Source: Chlorocebus sabaeus (taxonomy: Eukaryota > Chordata > Mammalia > Primates > Cercopithecidae). Taken from it: a DNA stretch of 64,000 nt. The notes under the pieces were generated by a model. That model had not been told where the DNA came from. It was given only the letters and a program-made list of their open reading frames with translations, and searched no databases. Positions 46,499 through 58,130 of this stretch are shown here, piece after piece. Location of the stretch: NCBI RefSeq assembly GCF_047675955.1, contig NC_132910.1, forward strand, positions 90,918,923-90,982,922, read 5' to 3'. Positions within the stretch are counted from its first letter, which is position 1. Every line of letters begins with the position of its first letter. A program made the translations under genes and the position numbers.

Positions 46499-46534
46499 CA
46501 TTGGATTTAGTGCTCAGCTCCGCTAAATCCAATG
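46499..46534. repeat. Perfect 12-bp hairpin with 12-nt loop, inside L2
   Basis: cattggatttag (46499-46510) pairs perfectly with ctaaatccaatg (46523-46534). It begins 16 bp after the previous inverted repeat. Confidence 0.85.
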
Positions 46535-46937
46535 TTCTCCTACTGGATATTTCATGGACATCTGAAACTCAGCAGGTCTCAACATTGAGCTTATTATCCT
46601 TTGTTACTCAAACAAGATCCTCATCAATGTTCCCTATCTCAGTATCTATCCATTTATCCAAGTCAGACACTTGAGCATTTTTCTTGAAACCTCTCACATC
46701 AGCAGTCACCAAGTCCTATGGATTCCACCTCCAAAATATAACTCTAATGTGCCCCCTCATCTCCTTCCTCCGTTACTGTTACTATCCTTGGCCAGGATAC
46801 CATTATCTCTTATTAGATTGTTGCCGCCATCTTCTAACTGGTCTTTTATGCTTTGCCTCCATTCATTTGCTCTTTTGTCTATTTTTTTTACTGTTTTGTG
46901 TTCCCTTAATCTACTCCTTATAATGCCACATTTTCCA

Positions 46938-46963
46938 AAAAAAAAAAAAAAAAAAAAAAAAAA
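46938..46963 (+). repeat. Poly-A run inside L2
   Basis: About 26 A where the L2 pattern has a short A-rich stretch; probably homopolymer growth. Confidence 0.8.
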
Positions 46964-47640
46964 GACTTCCTTTCTTGTGTATAACTCTGCAATGACTTCC
47001 ACCATCTTTAGGTTAAAGTCCAAACTGACTCTTGCCTACACCACCTGACTCTTGCTCATCTTTCCAGGCTCACTCTTTTGCCTCTCCAGCATCTCCTCCC
47101 CTCTTCTCCCTTATCCTACGTTTTCCATAAACTCTCTTGAAACTCTTTTAGTTCCTTAAAGGTGTGATATTCTGGTTTCTCTTCAGAGCCTAGAATTCTT
47201 TCACCTTTAAGGTGCTAAGCTTCCTTCCACCTCTAGGACATTGTCCATGTTGTTTTGTTTTCTTGGAACATCCTCCCGCTCCCTCTCCTCTTCCCCTGGG
47301 TAATAGCTGCTTATTTTTCAGGTCAGATCTTAGATTTCACTTACTCTAGGAAATCTTCTCTTATACCCTTCCCCAACCCAGCAATGTCAGGTGCCTTCCT
47401 TGACCAACTATACTAGGTTGGATGTCCTGAAATGGGTCTTTCCAAGCTGTCTGTACTTTACTGCCATAGCTTTTATCATGCTTTGGGGCAGCTGCTTAAG
47501 TGTCTGTTTGGTGAGCTCCAAGAAGGTAGCAACTGTGGCTGATGTGCTTACTGTGTATCCACAGGGCTGCACCCAGTCCTCGTGTTCATAGCAATGGTTA
47601 ATAAACAATTGCAAACGGAATGAATCATTCTATTGCCTAA

Positions 47641-48282
47641 TTCGCAGGGGCTATGAGAAGAGTTTAAATCCGAGCAGGAGGCAGCCCCATTGACCATAAG
47701 GAATGCCTGATTCCAGCCTCTACATTCCTGGTTTTGGAAGTGATAGATCTCTTACCCTAAAGAGTGTTATATCCACTTAACTGGACTCATTTTAAAAGTC
47801 CAGTTAAGAAAAGTCTTGCTAACTCTATGGACTTATCAATTACAAACCTAACTCATCTGTCTGCTGCTTTCCTTTCTGACAGAAAGGGCCAGTGCATGTG
47901 GGCATGGTAAAAGAACTTGGCATAGAATAGCTACTGGGGAGATGCTTGCTGAGTGAGAGGGGTGACTGGGCTGGGTTAGAAGGGATTTCAGTAACTTTAC
48001 ATAGTTGCAGGCAGAAGGCAGAATGACAGCATAGGAGAGAGAAGGCTCAGTGGTTTTTCCACTCGGGTACTCTCTTATTCTTGGCAAGGTGCTCTGTATT
48101 ACAGAACCAGTGCAAGAGAGGAGCAGGATTCCCTCTGCCCCTGACACCTGAACACTCACGTGTGAAACTGCCGGGCCTCTAGAGGAGCACTATGGATAAT
48201 AAAACCAATGTGGAGATGTGGTAAAGTTCAAGAAGTGTCATTTTACTGCTAGGTGTTTTCTCATAAGTAGATGATTATATTT
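47641..48282. other. Unique intron sequence
   Basis: Contains the 12-bp hairpin at 47776-47808. No other element recognised; a 103-codon frame on the minus strand (47848-48159) is not recognisable. Confidence 0.5.
47776..47808. repeat. Perfect 12-bp hairpin with 9-nt loop
   Basis: cttaactggact (47776-47787) pairs perfectly with agtccagttaag (47797-47808). Confidence 0.85.
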
Positions 48283-48291
48283 GAAAAGTAT

Positions 48292-48588
48292 GGCCGGGCG
48301 CGGTGGCTCACGCCTGTAATCCCAGCACTTTGGGAGGCCGAGGCGGGCAGATCACGAGGTCAAGGGATTGAGACCATCCTGGCCAACATGGTAAAACCCC
48401 GTCTCTACTAAAAATACAAAATTTTGCTGGGGTGGTGGCACACGCCTGTAGTCCCAGCTACTCGGGAGGCCGAGGCAGGAGAATCACTTGAACCTGGGAG
48501 GTGGACGCTGCAGTGAGCTGAGATCGTGCCACTACACTCTAGCCTGGTGACAGTGAGACTCCATCTCAAAAAAAAAAAAAAAAAGAAA
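48292..48588 (+). mobile_element. AluY-like, full length with small deletion
   Basis: ggccgggcgcggtggctcac to poly-A; a few bases are lost at attttgctggggtgg. Duplication gaaaagta at 48283-48290 and 48589-48596. Confidence 0.93.
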
Positions 48589-48596
48589 GAAAAGTA

Positions 48597-49190
48597 AACA
48601 GAGTAGAAAGGGTCCTTGAGTAAAAATCCAGTCTAACCCTTATTCCTAAATCTTATATTTTTACAATATCAGACACAGCCCATAGTCATTTGGTAGAGGC
48701 CCTCAAACTGCTGAACACAAGGCCCTAACGGGAACACATTGGAATTTGACGGGGAAAAAAAAAAATACTGGCTCCACTCATTGTATTACATAGAAACTGC
48801 TAGAAAATGATATTATTTATTGCACAAAGCAAGATACCATGGTTTTAATGAGAAGTATGGAAGATACTTGACCATAGCTCCAAACATAGCGGCATGGTCA
48901 ATATCACAGCTTCAGGACCTAAAGGAAACGAGGGTTAGGGCTTTTGACACCTCCTGGAGTGACGTTAACCTTCAAAACATAAGCATTTGTCTTAACAATG
49001 AACTGACTCGATTTTAGAAAGTCTAAGTCCATGACTCTGTTCCAGGTCATGTAATGAATGGAGCAGGACAGAGAAGTAAACGAAGCTGGTCCATTTGTTT
49101 CTCTGTAAAATTGTGGTGGCCAACACCATAGAGCCAGGCAGGTCTGGCTGAGACCCCAAGTTTCACCTCTTACGGCTGAGTGGGCTGCTG
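48597..49190. other. Unique intron sequence
   Basis: No element recognised. Confidence 0.5.
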
Positions 49191-49299
49191 GGTGAGGCAG
49201 TACAGTGAGAATTAGAGAAAGAGGAGCACTGGCTCTGGAGTTAGAATGCTTGAGTTCAAATCCAACATCACCTACCTAAGAGCTAACACATATCAATAT
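49191..49299 (+). mobile_element. MIR, part 1, interrupted
   Basis: gagcactggctctggagtta and gcttgagttcaaatccaaca are the MIR 5' half; it resumes at 49440. Confidence 0.75.
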
Positions 49300-49439
49300 T
49301 GTCTGGGTCTTAAGAAATGTTGGCTATGATACTTTCCATTAGAATATAAGTTACATGAAGGCAGGTGTTCTTCCATTTTGTTTACTACTGGGTTTCCAGT
49401 AGCTCAGAGTAGACAATAAATACATGTTGAATAAATGAA
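49300..49439 (+). mobile_element. L2 3' end inserted into a MIR
   Basis: agaatataagttacatgaag, gcaggtgttcttccattttg, and tgttgaataaatgaat fit the L2 terminus. Confidence 0.65.
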
Positions 49440-49600
49440 TCCTGGAAAACTTATTTAACCTCTCCTAAGCCTTGGTTTCCTTATCTGCAAAGTGGGTCAG
49501 TAATAACTAGCTCATAGAGTTACCATGAGTCTGAGGTTAAATGAAATAATGTAGAAAGGATTTAGCCTCACACCTGATACCAGTAAACACCTACAAAGCC
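49440..49600 (+). mobile_element. MIR, part 2
   Basis: cttatttaacctctcctaag, cttggtttccttatctgcaa and gttaaatgaaataatgtaga continue MIR. Confidence 0.75.
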
Positions 49601-50648
49601 TTAGCTTTACCATTTTCAAAATTCAGTGGTACAAATAGTTACAACTGCAGCTGAGAAGGAATGCTTACTAGATCTTCAAAACAAATAGGTAGAATATTTC
49701 TGTTCTCTAGCCAGCAAAACCCTAATGTTTTCCAAGCATCTGGTGTAGCTTTTTAAATATGAACAACAAAAATTAAATTTGCAATTCAAGTCCAAGTCCA
49801 AGTGCTAATGCATTCATGTCCTAGATTGTAGAAGAGCAGAGGCTAGATCATTGAGGTTTGAACCAAATACATTTTCAACATGCCACCTGATTGGAGCCTC
49901 CGAGTGTTCCCTTTCCTCCAGGGCCTAAAGTTCTCCACCGCAAGCCCCTTTAACCCAAATCTTGATTTATATATTTCATGTATCTGTAGTTTGGAATATA
50001 AGATAGACATTATTGAAGATGCTGTGCTGTGATTTTTATGTTTTGTTAAGTCCAAAATAGCAGAGCAATCTTAGCATCCCTTCTGTCTGCCTCATCATCC
50101 TTTGCTATATGGAAAGGTGGTCTGGGAGTCTAATTCTCTTTATGTTTCTCATGGGAGACAGAGGGAGGCGGAGAGGGAGACACAGAACCAGCGATGTGGC
50201 TGGGAAGGCTGATTCACAAGCTCCCTGCTCAGAGAACATGGGAATGCCTGGCTGTGCACAAAGAAATGTCCCTGTGACCCTCCTCTCCTCAGGACTCAGG
50301 GCAATGTCTCATCCCACATAGCCTTATCTTAGGAAGTCCCTGGCCCTTCTGCCTCGCAAAGCCCGAAGCCTCTTAGTATGACTGCACCCTCGTGGAAGAA
50401 TCACAGAAACTCTTTCCTGAGCATCAGCCTCCTTGCTCTTGTATTACTATTATTACACATAAATGTTTTCTCCCATTAGGTGAAGCTGTGGTGCCAGGAG
50501 TTGAAGTATGCTGTTCATCCAATGCCTATGACAATATGGGCTGCTATCATGTGTCAATTACTCTGAAGGAAACAATTCCTCTTCCATAATGGCTCCAGCG
50601 CAAGTCCCTCATTTACAGTGCGGCTTGATGGCTTGTGTTTCTGTGAAA
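49601..50648. other. Unique intron sequence
   Basis: No element recognised; open frames of about 70 codons only. Confidence 0.5.
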
Positions 50649-50650
50649 CT

Positions 50651-50735
50651 GGTGTGTGTGTGTGTGTGTGAGAGAGAGTGAGAGAGAGAGAGAGAGAGAA
50701 AGACAGACAGTGAAACTGAGAGGCAGAGAGAGACA
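50651..50735 (+). repeat. (TG)n(AG)n compound microsatellite
   Basis: A TG run of about nine units followed by AG-rich repeats and CAGA units. Confidence 0.9.
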
Positions 50736-50789
50736 GAATGGGGAGTGGGAGGGTTGTGCATTATGTCCAAACCAGTAGTAATAAGAATA

Positions 50790-50880
50790 GCTGTGCCTTT
50801 GGAATTACAAAGAACTTTCACACACGATCACATTTTATCCTCACCACAAACCTGTGGGGCAGGCCATGTGCTGGCCAGAT
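50790..50880 (-). mobile_element. MIR-like fragment, reverse (weak)
   Basis: caaagaactttcacacacga then ttttatcctcaccacaaacc resembles the complement of a MIR-type SINE. Confidence 0.45.
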
Positions 50881-51289
50881 GGTTCTATAGGGAAAGGGGC
50901 AGTGTTTTCGAGGGGGTGTGGTGGGCGAGGGTGCATGACACCCACGGCAAGGAGGAGCATGGCTAAGATTACCAGGCCTCTGCTGACACAGGGGCCCCCA
51001 ATACTAGCAGATTCTTGAGGTGTTCCATGGGCCAGAGTGTCCATGACAAAGAGGTCTTTTATTCTTCTTAGAGGTGCTGGCTTTTAGACTTTTTAGTGGT
51101 GCTGGCAAGTCAAAGAAACTCTTACTGTCCTGTCCCTGATTTTGCATGAAGTTGGGCAGGATCACAGAGCTTGGGAATAAAGATAGTGATGCTACTATTA
51201 ATAATGAAGACTCTAAGATGGAAGACATTCAATGTCCAATGTCCAACTCCAGTAAACCACCATATTCCTTCTCTCTGCTCCCAGTGATT

Positions 51290-51440
51290 CTAAAAGATAG
51301 GTTTTATTACAACCATCTTGCAGAGGCATCGTGGGTTAAGTAGTGTGTCTGAAATTACAGAACGCAGGGGGCTGGGCAGAAGATGGCTAAACCCAGATTC
51401 AAATTCAAACTCAGGTCTGACTCCTCTATAAGGCATACTG
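51290..51440 (-). mobile_element. MIR-like fragment, reverse (weak)
   Basis: ttacaaccatcttgcagagg and cccagattcaaattcaaact with tctgactcc loosely follow the MIR complement. Confidence 0.4.
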
Positions 51441-51589
51441 CACCCTCATCCAGGACTGGACGAAGCACAGTCATGACCCCATCAAAGGCATGGGTTTCTG
51501 ATGCCACCTGTGATATGCTTTCTCAGACTGTGCTTTCAGGGATCTTCCTTTGTTCCAGCCTTTCCCCGCCACCCATACCCAATTAAACC

Positions 51590-52205
51590 TCAAGAACTAT
51601 CCATTCTATGAATTTTAGTCTCATCTTCCGCCACCAATGCCACTACCTCGTTCAGAGTCTCAATATTTCTCTCATGAATTTCTGTAGCAGCTCCTGACCA
51701 GCGTCAGTCTCACCACCTCCAACCCATTCTCTGCATCGTGGCTGTGGTTTTCTCTATACATTGTGAATATGATCATGCCCGTCCTTCACTTTAAGCTTTT
51801 CTAAAGCTGTCTACCGTCTTCAGCATCATTCAGGTCTGGCACACAGGCCCTTCAACTGAATCCTCATCCCAGCTAAACTCTCCAGGCTTAGCCATTACCT
51901 CTAATCTTCCCCCACTTACTCCGCAACCCCACTCAACTCCAAACTCTCAGCTATACTTAATTATTTGCAGTGCCCAGGACATACCACAATTGTTTTCTCT
52001 CTTTCTGAGCCTCTGCATATTTTACACGTATCCAGCTTTTTCACCTGACCAATTCTATGTGTCCTTTACAATTCAGTTTAGACATTACCTACTCTGTAGT
52101 CTCTCTTGACAGCCATTTCCTACAACTCCTGATGTTGGTTAAGAGACCCTCCATGACATTCTAATTCATATCACAGTATAACTATTTTCCTTCATGGATG
52201 AATGA
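51590..52205 (+). mobile_element. L2 fragment
   Basis: cattctctgcatcgtggctg, tctgagcctctgcatatttt and cagtttagacattacctact, then a (TGAA)n end, fit diverged L2. Confidence 0.6.
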
Positions 52206-52264
52206 ATGAATGCTAAAAAGAGCTCTCAAATAACCACAATGAGTTGGTGTAATTGATCCCCAAA

Positions 52265-52425
52265 GCAGGCTCTTGAAAACACTGGACTGCATAGTGTTCT
52301 CAGAATAAGCGTACAATTTCTTTTGGTTAGTTTGAAACACTGAAAATGGACCATCTCCTTCTTAATATTTTTGAGGACTCTAAGGGTCCAGGGAATCCCT
52401 GATGAGAACCACTACAGAACATATG
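52265..52425. mobile_element. Possible hAT-type DNA transposon remnant (weak)
   Basis: ttgaggactctaagggtcca and a final gatgagaaccactac resemble hAT-Charlie termini. Confidence 0.3.
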
Positions 52426-52429
52426 AAGT

Positions 52430-53029
52430 GATTTGTGGAAAAGAAAACTGAAGCTGAAATCCAGAGACTTTAAGCGACATTACCATGGCACATGTTTTCA
52501 CATGTATGTAAACCCCAAACGCTGCTTATTTTCAGGCTTGAATTTTAAATTTCCATACAAAGGCTTCGAGTGGTTCTCACCCACTATAGCTTAACCCTCT
52601 TCAACCAAAAGTGTGAGTGAGCTTTCTTCACTAGCTGGTAGAGATACAACTCTTTCCCAAGGCTTGAAGATAAGAGAGAGTCTTAGCTTGCAGATGCTAT
52701 AACTAATTTAGAGGCTCAAAGAGAACATTTTGGTCATTTTGATCTGTTCTGGTCAAACTAGAAGATGATTCACTGGAATCAATTATCACATGCTTATTCT
52801 CTTTCCATTCTACCAGCAGGTAATAAGCCTATGAACACATGGATGAATTTGACTTGCTTATTTAATGAATGACCCAGAATACTCATGTGTTAGATATTTT
52901 AATTAATAGAATACAAAGAGCGCGCAAAACATTTCCAGAACTGTCTTCTAGATTTAAGTGCCCTTAGAAAGGATCTCGAGAGTTATTTAGAGGCTTGCTT
53001 TTCTTTAGTAATTTTCCAACTTTAATGTA
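52430..53029. other. Unique intron sequence
   Basis: No element recognised. Confidence 0.45.
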
Positions 53030-53215
53030 ACTAGTGACCTGAGAAGCTGTTAAAAATTTAGATTTCTTGGTCCCACCTTCATAGTTTCTAATTAAGTAGC
53101 CCCAGATTGGGACACAAGGTGGGGGCACGGGTATCTAAAGAAACTGAATAAAAACCTGATTCTTCTGGGGCTGCTGGTTTAGGATTCCCCAGCTTTTAGA
53201 AATTTTGATCTAGAT
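53030..53215 (+). mobile_element. MER5A-like hAT transposon
   Basis: gagaagctgttaaaaattta, gatttcttggtcccacc and aacctgattcttctggggct are in MER5A order. Confidence 0.65.
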
Positions 53216-54900
53216 TGATAATTCTGTTGGATTCCGACACTGTGAGGTTAATGGTGTGATTTTTTTAAGTATGCATACACGTACAAACCCAATGTCACTA
53301 CAAAATGTTCCTGAGTTGACTGGTGATATGATGGGGGCTCTCATAAACAGAACCAAGAAACAGTGCTCTAGTTGGGGCTTTTTGAAACCTCAGAGGATTC
53401 TGAATTCTGCAGAAGCTTGCTGGATTTCTAGAATATTTTTCATAAAAATGTATATTTTTAAAACATTTTAGGTTTCCCTGAGCACAGTAATATCCCTGAC
53501 CATTTCCCCTTCCACACTATATACTTCCCTTCACTTTCATTCAGGGAACTGAGGAGTGCTCTGTGTCTGTGTGCTGGGCTCTGCGCCAGGTGCTGAAGGC
53601 TCAGCTCACTCCCCAGAGCAAAGTCCATGCCAGAAAGTGACCACATGCCAAACATACGTTGAAAAAAGTTGGATACATTTGTTTTAGAGAGATCTATGTG
53701 CAGGGCAGACTAACAGGAAAAGAAAAAGAAAAATCTTATTACAACTCCCGAAGCCTCCTTTGGCAACCTTATAGACTCCTAACATTACTTAGAGAGAAAA
53801 CAACTTTATTCTCTATGAGTAAATGAATTTGAATATGAATTTTAAAATTATGTATATAATCTGTACATATCACATATAGTATTGCCATAAGAGCCAAGTG
53901 TTTGAAACCTCTGCTTTCGACCATCCCAGATGATGCAGCTTCCCTGCACCTGGTCAGTAGGAAATGCTGGAGCTCTGGAGGGGATGTCAGCCTAAGCAGT
54001 TAAAAAATCTCCATTCTGAAATCCTCCAGGAAGAAAAGGATCCTCTTTAAAGGGGCCTCACCCTCTTAGTGGGCATCTGAAATAACAGCTGCAGAGCCCC
54101 AAGGGACTACGAGGGCACCGCGGAGCCCCCAGCCCAGGGGGACAGAATCACTCAAAACATTTTGAGGTACTTTGAGGCTATTTTTAGAAATGACCATGAT
54201 CTTTTTTCTTTCTGCTATGGGTCACATTTAAAACTCTATTCCCAAAAAGTCTTGGAAGTACATAAGGCTGATGGTGCCTCTTTTCAATGTTTGGAACATG
54301 AATGCCCATCCAATTCCAGCTGTAAGTGCTAAAGCAACATCCTGATTTACTTACTCTTTAAAAACATTTTAAATCTTTTTGGGGGGTGTGGCTGAATTTT
54401 TAGATATGTTTTTATCCTTTAATTAGGCTTAGACATGTAATAAGTACCAACTGAATGCACAACAATATCTTGGGAATGGATCATAAAACATCAGGAGCAG
54501 TGGCTGATGAAGTTCTCCACATTTAGAAACTCTAAGTTCCAAGATCCCCTCAAATCTCTAAATTTCCAAATACATAAAAGTTGTACAGGCTCCTGGCTTT
54601 CTCCCAATGGAATGAATAAATTATATTTTCATCACAAGTCACATGAATCCTGTATAGTCTTTGTATGTGAAGTTACAAAGTTTTTCACAAACTCTATACA
54701 TGCAGTTTAAAATGGTGTTAACAAAATTATCAACTACTCATTAAAAGCAAGACTGTTATATTTGCAAATGCTAAGGCCATATGATTTTCAAATCTAACAT
54801 AGTTTTCAGTAGAATGCTCTAAACTTCTAAGTTTTTATCAGAGAAGTTGACTCACTGCTTACTAAATGTTTCAATATATTATTATCTTACAATATTCTAA
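53216..54900. other. Unique intron sequence
   Basis: Mostly AT-rich. A short GC-richer island at 54050-54150 includes cccagcccagggggacag, which partly resembles the CTCF core. No gene recognised. Confidence 0.5.
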
Positions 54901-54904
54901 TTGA

Positions 54905-55090
54905 CTGAGAGCTAACCAGTCAGGCATTGAGCTAAGTGCTTTACATATCTTACCTTGATTAATCCTCACAATAACCTAATTGACAGGAATGGGTTCAGAG
55001 AGGACAAGTAGTTTGTCCTAGGGCACATAGCACAGCCCTACTCAGTTGTGCCTGCCTCTCAAATGTATGCTCTCACCTAATCTGCTATTT
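54905..55090 (-). mobile_element. MIR, reverse orientation
   Basis: gctaagtgctttacatatct, taatcctcacaataacctaa and gttcagagaggacaagtagt are the MIR complement. Confidence 0.8.
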
Positions 55091-57175
55091 CGCATCTGAT
55101 GACTTCTGTCTCAATCAAACTGCAGCAAACCTGCTTAGAAATTCTGGGAAAGTGTTTTAGACACCTGTGTCATGATGCTCTAAAGCGGATGTGTTCGTGT
55201 CTTTGAGTCAGATCTGGCTGATTCACAGAAAAGCCTTGTGCTTCCTCTACAAGGAAAGATGTCACTCTGCAAATTTAGCATGTGTTTGAGAAGTGATAAT
55301 GGCTGCGGCCCTGAAAACTTCAGAAGAGAGCAAATGTGTGCATCCCAGTGGTAGCTTCCTTCACTCAGTAGCTTTCTGTAGGGAAAGCTCCACTGAGACT
55401 GGTAGTTGCCATCAGCATTCCACAGTCTGAACCCTGTACTGCTCTGTTGTTTCATATACATAAATACACACACATATTACATTACATTTATTTTTAAGGA
55501 CAAGAAGCAATATCCTTAGGAATATCTCCTGATAATCTCCTACTAGAAGTCATGAATACATTTTCTATTCAAACATGCTTGTATACATGACCTTACCTTA
55601 CAATCTGAAATTCCTAATGGGATTTTATTTAGAGCTGTAAAAAAATGCTGGTAAAGGAGGCTGGTGAGGAAGAAGGGAAGGCTTTCCTCCCCATAAGGGA
55701 GGAGGACAGCAAATGAAAAGATCAGATCTTATCTGCATCATTCACAGCTGGAGACTTACACCAACAACACAGACCAAAGAATAGGCATGTTAGAACTAAG
55801 CGTGAGGTTTCGATTTGTTTATTTTCTGGGAGGAGGGAGGCGGGAAGGAGCAATATGTCAGGGAGGCTGAGTACTTTTCTCTCCCTTGGGAAAGATTCAA
55901 CCATCTTTTTATTTCATTGTTTACTTAAAATGTCCTTTCTTTTCAATAAGAAATTCTCATTTTTGTTTTCAGCCCTTCCAGAAGACTGTTTTCCTCAACA
56001 GCACTGAAGTGGTGCACCAGCTTAGCAGGATGCGAACAGCCAGGGTGCCCAGACTTGACACTGCTTTTGAATAAAATCCCAGCACATGTTTATCTCCCTT
56101 TGGAAAACAAAAGTATTGAAATAAGATCTCTTACTCTATAAAAAGCCTCCTGTTTCCCTCAAAGAGGCCACACATTGCTCTTCCTTTCTTGTGAGTTGCA
56201 GTTTGCATAAAGCAGTACTACCAGGTAGCTAAGAGCTACCTCCTGGAAGAGAATTTCCAGTTTCTCTCATTCTCTCCCTCTCTCCTTCCCCTGGAAACAC
56301 ACACACACACGTCTCAGTAAGCGTGCAAACAGGACATAATTCTTATTTCTAGACAGCATCTGACTCCCAGGCCACCATTCTCCATTTCACCACAGATTTT
56401 TACTCCAAACCTGAAGGGGGCTTAGGGACTTGCCTTCTTTGACCAATTACGGAGCTGTCATTATTTGCATGTCTTTTGAGTAACTTTGTTAATAAACAGA
56501 AGCCAAGGGCAGGAGGAGAGAATTTTTCTCTCCAGGATGAATCCCCCGTGGGTGAAGATACCCACAGACAGACAGGCATGTTCTCACATACAGGCAAACA
56601 TGGGAGTCATTTGACCCGTTCTGAAAATGTTCAGCCAGGCGGAGGTACACGCCACACATTGAGTGCGCACAGCAGAGCTCTGGAGCCTAGCGGCAGAGCT
56701 TTCATCTGTGGGGTGAAGCTGCTCGGCTTCATCCCACCAGCTGAAATTCATTTTTCAAAAGAAATTAGACCAAGGTACTGTTGTTATAGCAACAGTCAGA
56801 GTCATTTACACAGCCTCTTCCCTACAACCTCACTGACTTCTGTGGGCAGCGATTTCAATTGCATACAGGCAGTGACCAAGGCTGAGCCCAGGTGGACCCT
56901 TTAGTGCCCCTTTAAGACGTGGCAGCCTAAAACCTCTGTGTCCCATCTGAAGCTAAAAGACAGCAAGACTTCATCGTGATCCACAGACCTCTTCCAGTCC
57001 TGAAAGTCCAGTGAGCGGTGAAGACAGGAAGAAAACCTTCCGAGCCAATGTTTTCATTTCCTGGGTAGGAACTGGACACGTGACCACTGAATTTCCTGGG
57101 TCAACCAAGTACTGGCCATTTCAGAATAGGAATTTCCAGTGAAGACAGTAATGTTCACAGTGAATTCTTTAAAAC
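55091..57175. other. Long unique intron sequence with candidate regulatory core
   Basis: About 2 kb with no recognised repeat. It includes an open frame of 142 codons at 56476-56904 on the plus strand, not recognisable, and an RFX X-box match at 56780-56793. (AC)n lies at 56296-56310. Confidence 0.55.
56780..56793. promoter_or_regulatory. RFX X-box consensus match
   Basis: gttgttatagcaac satisfies GTHNYYATRRNAAC at every position. It is centred in a 20-bp imperfect dyad (56777-56796) with one mismatched base pair. Binding is not demonstrated. Confidence 0.4.
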
Positions 57176-57179
57176 ATTT

Positions 57180-57293
57180 TTGTTTATTGAGACCGGGTTT
57201 TGCTCTGTCACCCAGGCCTCGGCTCAAGGGATCCTCCCACCTAAGCTTCCCAAAGTGCTGAGATTAGAGATTTAAACCACCATGTCCAGCCTC
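57180..57293 (-). mobile_element. Short, internally deleted Alu
   Basis: tttattgagaccgggttttg and tctgtcacccaggc, then ctcaagggatcctcccacct and accaccatgtccagcct: ends present, centre lost. Confidence 0.85.
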
Positions 57294-57523
57294 AGCAATG
57301 AATTCTGCAGTAATTTCATAATGTTAGTCCTCCAGGACTTTATTCTTGGGGCTGCAGAATTCCCAATATAATAGCCTACTCCAACCTCTGAAAACAACAA
57401 ACTCCAAAACGCCCCTTTCTTGACAAAAATGTACCTTATAGTGCAGCAATGTAGCAGTCTACGTCCAGTCTAGGGATACACAAAAGTGGTAAATACCAGT
57501 GAAGCCAGTGCTCATGACTAATG

Positions 57524-57714
57524 ATCAGAGACTGAATTCTGTGTCCACTTCATATGTTGAAGTCCTAACACCCAGTATCTCAGAACGTGACTATATTTAG
57601 AGACAGAGTCTTCACAGAGGTTAGTTAAGTTAAAATGAGGTCATTAGAGTGGGTGCCAATCCGATATGACTGGTGTTCTTATAAGAAGATGACCATCTAC
57701 CAGCCAAGGGGAGA
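57524..57714 (+). mobile_element. MLT1 MaLR LTR, left part, split by another LTR
   Basis: tcatatgttgaagtcctaac, cagtatctcagaacgtgact, aaaatgaggtcattagagtg and tcttataagaagatg follow MLT1; the element resumes at 58131. Confidence 0.88.
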
Positions 57715-58130
57715 TGCCCATCTTAGTCTGTTTGTGCTGCTATAACAAAATAGCTGAGACTGGGCAATTTATACAGAAATTTACTTGTTCACAGCTCCGG
57801 AGGCTGGGAAGTCCAAGATCAAGGCACTCGCAATGTCAGTGTTGGTAAACATCCATTGCTCATTAGACGGCACCATCTAGGTATCCTCACATGGCAGAAG
57901 GGACAGAAAGGCAAAAGGGAACACTGTGTCCTCCCATGGCAAAAACACAGAAAAGCAAAGGGAAAGGCCTAAGCTAGTTCCTTCCAGCCCTTTGGGAGGC
58001 AATAATCCATTCATGGAGATGATATCATCATGACTTCATCACTTCCCCAAACGCCCCACCCTCTTACTACCACAGCAGAGATTATGTTTCAACACATGAA
58101 TTCTGGAGGACAAACATTCAGACCATTGCA
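57715..58130 (-). mobile_element. MaLR LTR (MST/MLT1-like), inserted into MLT1
   Basis: cttagtctgtttgtgctgct, gagactgggcaatttataca, cctcacatggcagaagggac and atgaattctggaggacaaac are the complement of a MaLR LTR. It begins TG and ends CA as an LTR should. Confidence 0.85.

Larger units (their letters stand above)
46160..47640 (+). mobile_element. L2 LINE, long 3' portion
   Basis: acaacttcatcgattacaac, ggacatctgaaactcagcag, ccaagtcctatggattccac, taggttaaagtccaaactga and gaacatcctcccgctccctc follow the L2 ORF2-to-3' end order over about 1.4 kb. Stops are frequent and it is inactive. A poly-A run at about 46938-46963 and the inverted repeats interrupt it. Confidence 0.85.

Noticed and set aside
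46938..46963. Poly-A run taken as the tail of a processed retrocopy
   Set aside because: L2 sequence continues on both sides and no transcript-like body or duplication is present.
58018..58029. 12-bp palindrome gatgatatcatc
   Set aside because: It is short, AT-rich and within an LTR; near chance expectation.
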